From an uncultured Megamonas sp. (lineage in GTDB: Bacteria > Bacillota > Negativicutes > Selenomonadales > Selenomonadaceae), in contig USIX01000062.1 in NCBI GenBank assembly GCA_900554895.1, positions 1 to 11,790 on the forward strand: a stretch of 11,790 bases of DNA, read 5' to 3'. This document shows positions 1 to 6,394 of the stretch, in pieces. Numbering within the stretch: the first letter of the stretch is position 1; each line of letters opens with the position of its first letter. The position numbers and the translations under genes are program-made. The notes beneath the pieces are model-generated. The model was not told the origin of the DNA. It ran no database searches and was given only the letters and a program-made list of their open reading frames with translations.

Positions 1-37
1 AGAATAAATTAATAAATATTTCTTTTTATATTATATT

Positions 38-56
38 GTGCCGAACCGGCACTTTT
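38..56 (+). terminator. Short GC-rich hairpin, possible end of an off-window gene
   Basis: GTGCCG (38-43) and CGGCAC (47-52) form a perfect 6-bp stem with a 3-base loop, followed by TTTT and then an A-run and a T-run. The orientation suits a rho-independent terminator for a plus-strand gene lying left of the window. The U-tract is short, and the perfect palindrome could instead be a protein-binding site. On the minus strand nothing T-rich follows, so it is a poor terminator for the araC-type gene. Confidence 0.4.
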
Positions 57-78
57 AAAAAATTTTTTCTTTTAAGTT

Positions 79-104
79 CGTTTTCTCTAAAATCAAAGAA
101 AACG
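79..104 (-). terminator. AT-rich hairpin just past the AraC-family gene, weak terminator candidate
   Basis: CGTTTTCT (79-86) pairs with AGAAAACG (97-104) around a 10-base loop. It lies 14 bases beyond the stop codon of the minus-strand regulator gene, where a terminator is expected. No clear U-run follows on the minus strand, so termination is uncertain. The rest of 1-118 is AT-rich and shows no gene. Confidence 0.28.
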
Positions 105-118
105 ATAAATAAAAATCT

Positions 119-919
119 TTAATTCAATCTGCGGTATTCAAGTGGGGTTATTCCCGTAAATTTCTTAAACATAACGATAAAATGACTTGTATCAAGAAAT
201 CCGACAAGCTGAGCAATCTGCTGAATTTCTGTACGGGGGTCGGTGAGCAGTAACTCTTTTGCCTTATTTATGCGGTAATTCGTCAAATATTTATATACGG
301 AACAGCCGACAAAGCGTTTAAACAGACGTGACAAATACTGCGGACTGATATAAATTTTTTTACTTAAACTTTGAAGCGTAATTTCATAATTATAATACTG
401 TTCTATCTCTGTTATGACCGGTTCTACATATTTTTTATAGAGCGGGTCATTTTTATATGCAGAAATATTATCTACAAAACACATCAGTACGCGATATGTC
501 TCTACCGAAAAAACTTTTGCATCTATGGACGGATTTTCATATCTGTTCATCATCTCGTTAATCATTGCTGCAATAATCACGCCCTGTTCTCTGCTCGTAA
601 AAATAACCTGTCTATTGCCTAAAATCTGTGATATCGTATTTTCCACCAAACCGGTAAAAGTAATAAAAAGTGTCAGCCATTCATCACCTTCCGGTGCATA
701 TGAGTGAGGAATGCTCGGTGCAATCAAAAACCCTTCGCCTTCATTCAATATATATTTTTTCCCCTGTATTTCCAGTATTCCCGCGCCCTTTTCCGATTGC
801 AGATAATGATACAGAGGAAATCCCTGCGGACGCGATATGGCATCCTGCTCCCAGTGGTTGCCAATCGTATCGAAAATGAACGGTTCTTTAAGCAGAGTTT
901 TTCTTATTTTAATCGGCAT
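119..919 (-). CDS. AraC-family transcriptional regulator (cupin sensor + double HTH)
   Basis: A 266-residue AraC/XylS-type regulator, probably the sugar-responsive activator of this locus. An N-terminal cupin-like sensor covers about residues 20-100, with a typical core around 34-76 (GEGFLIAP, then PHSY). The C-terminal DNA-binding domain covers about 168-266. It has a first HTH near 182-203 (LQSLSKKIYISPQYLSRLFK) and a second near 230-253, and ends in the family-typical FTGITPLEYRR. The start is the ATG at 919 because AAGGTGA (930-924, minus strand) sits 4 bases before it. A longer reading to a TTG at 937 would put that ribosome binding site inside the gene. The gene is transcribed away from the symporter across a 298-base divergent region, the usual layout for a local regulator. 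The ligand is not readable from sequence; a galactoside is inferred from the neighbours. Confidence 0.93.
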   Translation of the reverse strand: MPIKIRKTLLKEPFIFDTIGNHWEQDAISRPQGFPLYHYLQSEKGAGILEIQGKKYILNEGEGFLIAPSIPHSYAPEGDEWLTLFITFTGLVENTISQILGNRQVIFTSREQGVIIAAMINEMMNRYENPSIDAKVFSVETYRVLMCFVDNISAYKNDPLYKKYVEPVITEIEQYYNYEITLQSLSKKIYISPQYLSRLFKRFVGCSVYKYLTNYRINKAKELLLTDPRTEIQQIAQLVGFLDTSHFIVMFKKFTGITPLEYRRLN

Positions 920-964
920 ATAATCACCTTGTTTCAAAATATTATATTATTTAGTTTAACATAT

Positions 965-993
965 TACACATTTTTCTGTCTATTCGTTATACA
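965..993 (+). promoter_or_regulatory. Candidate promoter / activator site sharing a block with the lacZ upstream region
   Basis: TACAC (965-969) and TTTTCTGT (972-979) are followed after 8 bases by the -10-like TATACA (988-993). The same two words in the same order occur at 8396-8408 before the GH2 gene, 10 bases upstream of TATAAT (8419-8424). No good TTGACA -35 is present. That would suit a promoter needing an activator such as the neighbouring AraC protein. Assignment is tentative because the region is T-rich. Confidence 0.33.
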
Positions 994-1069
994 ATTATAG
1001 GCGTGATCAGGAATACGGACCGCCTGCAAAGATTATATATATAATTTTTCCTGTTTCAAATTGTTCTTT

Positions 1070-1103
1070 TTCTTTTGATTTAAAATCATTTTAATCAAAA
1101 GAA
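1070..1103. repeat. Inverted repeat, 11-bp perfect arms, upstream of the symporter
   Basis: TTCTTTTGATT (1070-1080) is the exact reverse complement of AATCAAAAGAA (1093-1103). After one mismatch, three further pairs extend inward (1082-1084 with 1089-1091). The outer 9 bases of the arms are identical to both arms of the inverted repeat at 6318-6339, before the galactanase gene. It could be an operator or an mRNA hairpin in the leader. No U-run follows, so it is not an ordinary terminator. Confidence 0.6.
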
Positions 1104-1217
1104 TTAAACACTATTTCTTTTAATATTAAATTATCAAAAAATTTATAGATTTACTACTTTTGTGTTTGATTTCCTATTTCTTTCAAAACTGCCAATAATA
1201 TACAAGGAGGATTTATC

Positions 1218-2501
1218 ATGCAAATCAGCTTAAAAAACAGAAATTACTTTGCTCTCAGTGCTGTAAGTTTTCTTCATTTATTCGCCTGGTCAGCCGCCAT
1301 GTCATTTTTCGCCATATGGCTTGGTCAGCATCTTGGCATCGGTGCAACAAAAACGGGTATGTTATATTCCGCCAACGCACTTGCCGCCTTATGTATGCAG
1401 CCTATTTTGGGCTTTATATCCGATAAAATCGGTCTTAGAAAAACACTTTTATTCTTGATATTATTCATTTTACTTTTAATCGGTCCGTTTTTCATTTATA
1501 TCTACGGTCCGCTGCTTATATCCAATTTTTATATCGGTGCCGTTTTAGGCGGTATCTATCTCGGCTTTATCTTCAACGCCGGTTACGGTGTTATCGACTC
1601 TTACATCAATAAAGTTTCCATCAAATACGGTTTTGAATACGGTCGCGCCAGAATGTGGGGAAGCTTCGGCTGGGCGGCGGCAACCTATACAACCGGTATC
1701 GCTATGAACATCAACCCTAATCTTGCTTTCATCTCTGCGTCCATCGCCGCCCTCCTTGCTATTTTCTGTCTTTCAACGGCAAAAGTTGAAATGTCCTCTA
1801 TTGATACGCAGAAAGCAAATTCCGTCTCTTTAAAAGACATCAAACACTTACTGCAAAGTAAAGATTTCCTGTTCCTGCTGTTCTTCATGATTGGTGTAGG
1901 ATGCGTTTATGATGTTTACGACCAGCAGTTCGGCGTATATTTCGTATCCCAATTTGATTCACAGGCGGAAGGCAACCGCTGGTTCGGCGATTTAGGTGCT
2001 GTACAGACATTTTTCGAAGCAATCTTTCTGTTCGTTGCCCCGTGGATAGCCAATAAAATCGGTGCAAAACGTACACTCATCTTAGCCGGAACAATTATGT
2101 CGCTGCGCATTATCGGGTCTTCGTTCGAATGGGGTCCGCTCTGGATTGCTGCTGTAAAATGTATTCACTCTTTTGAAAAACCTCTGTTTCTCGTAGGTCA
2201 GTTTAAATACATTTCCAAAAACTTTGACCTGCGCCTGTCCGCTTCCATTTATCTGGGCTGTTTATGCACCAGTTCCATCTGTGCCAGCATTTTCTCGCCG
2301 TTTTTCGGCAGTATGTACGAAAGTATCGGTTTCTCCCAGTCATATTTCTATATCGGCATTGTAACCGGTATCTGCACTATAATTTCACATAAACTTCTTG
2401 TCAGCGACAACAAACCGGGTATTTCCTACAAAGATATCATTCTGGCTGAAGAAGCCGAAGAAAAACGAAAAGCACAGCAAAGAAAAAACGCTGATAATTA
2501 A
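1218..2501 (+). CDS. LacY/CscB-type oligosaccharide:H+ symporter (MFS)
   Basis: A 427-residue, 12-helix major facilitator of the oligosaccharide:H+ symporter family, close in plan to E. coli LacY (417 residues). It should import a small galactoside with a proton across the cytoplasmic membrane. Motifs shared with LacY include LGLRK-like IGLRK after helix II, GGIYLGF-FNAG (111-122), FEYGRARM (139-146), YDVYDQQF (231-238), AGTIMS-RIIGSSF (290-303) and FKYI (329-332). By eye, R145, W152, R297, K314, H317 and E320 match LacY R144, W151, R302, K319, H322 and E325. Differences are D127 for E126, T264 for E269 with an acidic E267 three residues on, and S353 for K358. The first and second of these resemble sucrose permease CscB. 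The C-terminal tail is charged (EEAEEKRK). AAGGAGG precedes the ATG by 7 bases. It is the first gene of the putative operon. Galactobiose is the inferred substrate; lactose or another galactoside is possible. Confidence 0.93.
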   Translation: MQISLKNRNYFALSAVSFLHLFAWSAAMSFFAIWLGQHLGIGATKTGMLYSANALAALCMQPILGFISDKIGLRKTLLFLILFILLLIGPFFIYIYGPLLISNFYIGAVLGGIYLGFIFNAGYGVIDSYINKVSIKYGFEYGRARMWGSFGWAAATYTTGIAMNINPNLAFISASIAALLAIFCLSTAKVEMSSIDTQKANSVSLKDIKHLLQSKDFLFLLFFMIGVGCVYDVYDQQFGVYFVSQFDSQAEGNRWFGDLGAVQTFFEAIFLFVAPWIANKIGAKRTLILAGTIMSLRIIGSSFEWGPLWIAAVKCIHSFEKPLFLVGQFKYISKNFDLRLSASIYLGCLCTSSICASIFSPFFGSMYESIGFSQSYFYIGIVTGICTIISHKLLVSDNKPGISYKDIILAEEAEEKRKAQQRKNADN

Positions 2502-2522
2502 ATATAGAAAGAAGGTAATATT

Positions 2523-4856
2523 TTGCAAAAACATTATATCAATCTTAAACAAGAAGTAAACGTTATCTATGATACTTTAAATCATTTACAGGGTACTAAT
2601 CCTGCCGGCGAACATATCAGTTTTACCAATCACTACATGAAGAAAAATGATAAGCCGTTTTTCGGTATCTGCGGTGAATTCCATTTCAGTCGTTATAACT
2701 GGCATAAATGGGAAGATGAAATTATCAAAATGAAAATGGCCGGCATCAATATCATTCCTACTTATATTATTTGGAACCACCATGAAGAAATCAAAGGGCA
2801 ATTCCGCTGGAACGGCAATTTCAATATCCGCTATTTTATTCAATTATGTCAAAAACACGATGTAAACGTGATTTTGCGTGTAGGTCCGTTCGTACACGGC
2901 GAAGCCCGAAACGGCGGCCTGCCTGACTGGTTGTACGGTGAGCCATGCCGCGTCCGCTCCAATGACAAACGCTATCTTTTCTATGTAGAACGGTATTACC
3001 ATGAAATCGGTCAACAGATACGAGGATTAATGTACAAAGACGGCGGCCCTGTAATTGGCGTTCAGCTCGACAATGAATACTGCCACGCCGGTGCACCGTG
3101 GGAAATGACGACCGGCACCAGCAATGAATGGATATCCAACGGTACCTATGATACAGATGACGCAGAACACCATAAACATATTGAAACTCTCAAAGAATTT
3201 GCTGTAAAAGCCGGTCTTATCGCTCCGATTTATACAGGAACGGGCTGGGGAGGCGCATATGCTTCGCCCGATACCGTCCTGCCGCTTTGGGGCGGATATG
3301 CCTTCTGGCCTTGGATTTTCTACGACGAAAGCATTAAAGAACATCCTGTAACGCCTGAATTTGTCTATCGCAATTACCGCAAGCCGACTTACAATTTCGA
3401 GCCGGCATACGACCCGACAACCGTTCCGTTCGCCTGCTGCGAAATGGGCGGCGGCATGACCGTATTTTATAAATACCGTTTCCTGCTGCCGTATCACAGC
3501 GTGGAAGCCATGGCAAATATCAAAGTCGCCGGCGGCTGCAACTTTGTCGGCTACTACGTATTCCACGGCGGCTCCAATCCGCTCGGATTAAAAACACCGT
3601 ATTTAAACGAAAATGCCACACCGAAAATCTCCTATGATTATCAGGCTACCATCGGTGAATTCGGACAGGTGCGCGACTCTTACAACCGCTTAAAACGACT
3701 GCATTATTTCTTCCATACATTCCAGAACGAATTCTGCCCGACACAGACCGTTTTGCCGGACGGTGCTGAAGATATTGCGCCGACTGATGTGGAAAAACTG
3801 CGTTTTGCCGTACGTATTGATAAAAACAGGGGATTTATCTTCATTAATAATTATCAGGACCATCTCATTTCACCTGATAAAAAGGACTTTGCTTTTACGC
3901 TGGATTTAGCGGATGAAATTTTAACCGTACCGCAGAAAGGCTCTTTATCCTTAAATTCCGAAGAAAGCTGTATTCTGCCGTTTAATTTCACAATGGACAG
4001 TCTCACCCTAAAGTACGCTACAGCGCAGTTGATAACGAAAATCGAGCAGAACGGCGAAAAATCATATTTCTTCTTTATGCCGCAAGGTATGCAGCCGCAA
4101 TACTGCTTCAGCAAAGAACACATTAAAGATATTTCCATTGACGGCGGCAATATCGAATACGCCGAAAATTGCATCTTTATTCAACCGGCAAATGACAAAT
4201 TGTCCAAAACAGTCATAACGGACGATAATGCACAGAAAATAAACATATATACGCTTACAGCTCAGCAGAGCCTTAACTTCTGGCAGTTTGAGTATCAAGG
4301 AAGAACCTGCGTATTATTATCCGCACAGCCGGTACTTGCCGATAAAAACGGTATCCGTTTTGAAGCCTGCAGTAATGAAATTACCGTTTACAATATTGAC
4401 AATCTGATGAATGCGGCTTTATTTAAAAATGCTGCAGACAAAAATACCGACGGTCTGTTGACATCGTATACCTTACGCCAGACAGCTAAAGACATTATGT
4501 TTACGACAGAAAATATCGATAAGGGAAAAATACTGGTTCATGTCGATACCGATAAACTGCCTGAATTAAAAGATGCACTGCTACAAATCGACTATCAGGG
4601 CGATATCGGTTATGCCTTCGTCGAAAATGAACTCGTTGCCGACAATTTCGCCAACGGTGCAACATGGGAAATCGGTCTTAATAATATTTTCAGCAAAACG
4701 CCTAACAGTGAAATCTTCATTTCCATCTCACCGCTGAAAGAACAGCAGATTATCAAAAGCGATACGCCGATGGCGGGACGCAGCGAAGAAGACGGCAATG
4801 CCGTTGTATCCATCGACGATATCAAAATACAGCCTATTTATGAATTCATTCTTTAA
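2523..4856 (+). CDS. GH35 beta-galactosidase, cytoplasmic, TTG start
   Basis: A 777-residue family 35 glycoside hydrolase (clan GH-A) that should remove terminal beta-galactose from imported oligosaccharides. The TIM-barrel domain spans about residues 40-400. It begins at PFFGICGEFHFSR (45-57), a typical GH35 N-terminal strand. GGPVIGVQLDNEY (174-186) is the family active-site signature with general acid/base E185; the usual ENE is DNE here. E307 in CCEMGGG is the best nucleophile candidate. FHGGSN (347-352) and ISYDYQATIGEFG (369-381) are further GH35 hallmarks. About residues 400-777 are beta-rich accessory domains I cannot name. No signal peptide or membrane segment is seen, so it is cytoplasmic. 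Translation starts at TTG: GAAGG (2511-2515) lies 7 bases before it, and the next Met (39) is at the edge of the catalytic domain with no equal ribosome binding site. It lies 21 bases after the symporter. Linkage preference cannot be read from sequence. Confidence 0.92.
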   Translation: MQKHYINLKQEVNVIYDTLNHLQGTNPAGEHISFTNHYMKKNDKPFFGICGEFHFSRYNWHKWEDEIIKMKMAGINIIPTYIIWNHHEEIKGQFRWNGNFNIRYFIQLCQKHDVNVILRVGPFVHGEARNGGLPDWLYGEPCRVRSNDKRYLFYVERYYHEIGQQIRGLMYKDGGPVIGVQLDNEYCHAGAPWEMTTGTSNEWISNGTYDTDDAEHHKHIETLKEFAVKAGLIAPIYTGTGWGGAYASPDTVLPLWGGYAFWPWIFYDESIKEHPVTPEFVYRNYRKPTYNFEPAYDPTTVPFACCEMGGGMTVFYKYRFLLPYHSVEAMANIKVAGGCNFVGYYVFHGGSNPLGLKTPYLNENATPKISYDYQATIGEFGQVRDSYNRLKRLHYFFHTFQNEFCPTQTVLPDGAEDIAPTDVEKLRFAVRIDKNRGFIFINNYQDHLISPDKKDFAFTLDLADEILTVPQKGSLSLNSEESCILPFNFTMDSLTLKYATAQLITKIEQNGEKSYFFFMPQGMQPQYCFSKEHIKDISIDGGNIEYAENCIFIQPANDKLSKTVITDDNAQKINIYTLTAQQSLNFWQFEYQGRTCVLLSAQPVLADKNGIRFEACSNEITVYNIDNLMNAALFKNAADKNTDGLLTSYTLRQTAKDIMFTTENIDKGKILVHVDTDKLPELKDALLQIDYQGDIGYAFVENELVADNFANGATWEIGLNNIFSKTPNSEIFISISPLKEQQIIKSDTPMAGRSEEDGNAVVSIDDIKIQPIYEFIL

Positions 4857-4882
4857 TTTTTAAACACTTAGGAGTCTTTATC

Positions 4883-6304
4883 ATGAAAAATAAACTGATA
4901 GCATCATTAACGCTCGCCGGCATTCTGACCGGTTCCACCGCTTTTGCCGCTGAAAACCCGTTTGCCACCGTTCCGAAAGATTACTGGGCTTATTCCGCTG
5001 TGGAACAGCTCGTGCAGGACGGTCTTGTCGACGGTTACACCGTAGATGATTTTCACGATAAAAAAGTCGTTGCCCGCTACGATTTGGCGCAGTTCGTTGC
5101 CCGTGCCATGGCAAATGAAGAAAGAGCCAATGCCGAACAGAAGGTTATTTTGGAAAAACTGCAGACTGAATACGGCAACGAGCTGAAAATCATGACCGTT
5201 ATTCCTACAGAACAGCCAAAAACAGAAGCTCAGCCGGCACAAAACAGTGGTAAATTCTTCGACAACGGCAAAATCAAATGGTTCGGCGATGCCCGTTTCC
5301 GTTATCAGCGTAATTACACCGATAATCCGAGAAGCTATACGGCAAATGCCGATGAAAGCGTCAGAAAAGACGGTAAAAACAGCCGTATTCAGGAACGTCT
5401 GCGTTTAGGTTTTTATGCTGAACCAGACGATAATCTCTCCGTACTGGGCCGCTTGAAATTTGAAAATACGCTGAACAATGATAACCGCTGGGATACGGAC
5501 AGCGATGAGCATCACGGCACGGGCAGCGTGGACTTATTGGCTTTGACTTATAAAAATAACGCTACTTCCGTAACGGTCGGTCGCCAAAATCTGTATTTAG
5601 GACAGGGTTTGCTTTTCTGGGACAACCCGATGGACGGTATTTTAGTAACGCAGGATTTGGACAATAATTCCTCCATCTCCGCCGGCTGGGGCGATTTAAC
5701 CGCCGCTACTTGGTCCGGACACACTACGAACGCTTTCGTCGCCAATGCAAAAGCGGCCATAAACGATAATACCAATCTTACATTGGCTTACCTGAAAACG
5801 AACAGCAATAACAACAGAATGTACAGCACACGCAAAAATCAGTGGAACTGGATAGAATCCACCGACAATCCGTATATGTTCGACTCCGTCGCTTACGGTT
5901 TCAATACCCAGCTCAGCGACAAATGGAAATTAAAAGCGGAAGGCGTAACAAATCTCGCTTCCGACCTTCCGGACGGAGCACAGAAAAACGGCTGGTGGAC
6001 AAGACTCACTTACGGCAATTTGAAATGGGATACAAAAGGAACATGGGAAGTTTATGCTGATTACATGCATCTTGGAAACTACAGCATTGACTCTTCTGCT
6101 TGGCCGCATATCCTCAACACTCCGGGCGGCGATGGTGTCGGCGGCAACGGTGAAAAAGGCTTTGGTCTAGGTGTAAGCTATATGCTGGCGGATAATACCA
6201 ATCTTGCACTCAACTGGTATAAATTAAAACCGTACGACAGCGACTATTCCGGTTTCTCCGATTACTACGATATGTACAATCTCGAACTCAACTACAGCTT
6301 CTAA
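4883..6304 (+). CDS. SLH-domain outer-membrane porin (OmpM-like)
   Basis: A 473-residue outer-membrane porin of the Negativicutes SLH type. A Sec signal peptide ends at AFAA (about residue 22/23). One SLH domain follows (about 25-77: FATVPKDYWAY, QDGLVDGY, ARYDLAQFVARAM). SLH domains of this group anchor to modified peptidoglycan. A short charged helix, likely coiled coil, covers about 78-102, then a P/T/Q-rich linker (about 106-122). The beta-barrel runs from WFGDARFRYQR (about 133) to the C-terminal Phe, with alternating, aromatic-rich strands. A glycine-rich loop (GGDGVGGNGEK, 415-425) lies before the last strands. TAGGAG precedes the ATG. It sits 26 bases after the GH35 gene and 90 bases before the galactanase, so a role in admitting galacto-oligosaccharides through the outer membrane is inferred from context. 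General SLH porins look the same; specificity is unproven. Confidence 0.92.
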   Translation: MKNKLIASLTLAGILTGSTAFAAENPFATVPKDYWAYSAVEQLVQDGLVDGYTVDDFHDKKVVARYDLAQFVARAMANEERANAEQKVILEKLQTEYGNELKIMTVIPTEQPKTEAQPAQNSGKFFDNGKIKWFGDARFRYQRNYTDNPRSYTANADESVRKDGKNSRIQERLRLGFYAEPDDNLSVLGRLKFENTLNNDNRWDTDSDEHHGTGSVDLLALTYKNNATSVTVGRQNLYLGQGLLFWDNPMDGILVTQDLDNNSSISAGWGDLTAATWSGHTTNAFVANAKAAINDNTNLTLAYLKTNSNNNRMYSTRKNQWNWIESTDNPYMFDSVAYGFNTQLSDKWKLKAEGVTNLASDLPDGAQKNGWWTRLTYGNLKWDTKGTWEVYADYMHLGNYSIDSSAWPHILNTPGGDGVGGNGEKGFGLGVSYMLADNTNLALNWYKLKPYDSDYSGFSDYYDMYNLELNYSF

Positions 6305-6317
6305 TCTACGTTCATTT

Positions 6318-6339
6318 TTCTTTTGAAAAGTCAAAAGAA
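6318..6339. repeat. Inverted repeat before the galactanase gene, half-site shared with 1070-1103
   Basis: TTCTTTTGA (6318-6326) and TCAAAAGAA (6331-6339) form a perfect 9-bp inverted repeat around AAAG, 14 bases after the porin stop codon. The 9-base arms are identical to the outer arms of the repeat at 1070-1103; only the spacing differs (4 against 16 bases between the 9-base arms). No U-run follows, so a full terminator is unlikely. It may be an operator, an internal promoter element, or an mRNA stem altering the porin:galactanase ratio. Confidence 0.6.
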
Positions 6340-6394
6340 GAAGTACTCGGTACAATTACATTGCGCTAAACCTATAAAAGAAAGGTCGATTATT

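Larger units (their letters stand above)
920..1217. promoter_or_regulatory. Divergent AT-rich control region between regulator and symporter operon
   Basis: This 298-base stretch has no convincing gene. It holds the regulator's ribosome binding site (924-930, minus strand), a promoter-like block at about 965-993, a large inverted repeat at 1070-1103, and a strong AAGGAGG (1204-1210) before the symporter ATG. It must carry the promoters of both divergent units. The high AT content produces many -10 look-alikes, so exact promoters cannot be fixed by eye. If the -10 candidate at 988-993 is used, the symporter mRNA would have a leader of roughly 215 bases containing the inverted repeat. Confidence 0.6.

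Noticed and set aside
704..1000. 98-codon plus-strand open frame overlapping the start of the AraC-family gene
   Set aside because: It is antisense to the cupin domain and has no ribosome binding site. The hydrophobic tail comes from T-rich intergenic DNA.
920..1217. Riboswitch or CcpA cre site in the divergent region
   Set aside because: No recognisable riboswitch core and no TGNAANCGNTNNCA-like word. Only the inverted repeat and AT-rich promoter-like words stand out.
3027..3566. 179-codon antisense open frame inside the GH35 gene
   Set aside because: It overlaps the GH35 catalytic motifs on the other strand and shows no family features.
6323..6394. N-terminal extension of the galactanase from a TTG at 6323
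   Set aside because: It would start inside the inverted repeat, lacks a ribosome binding site, and would put 24 polar residues before a well-formed signal peptide.
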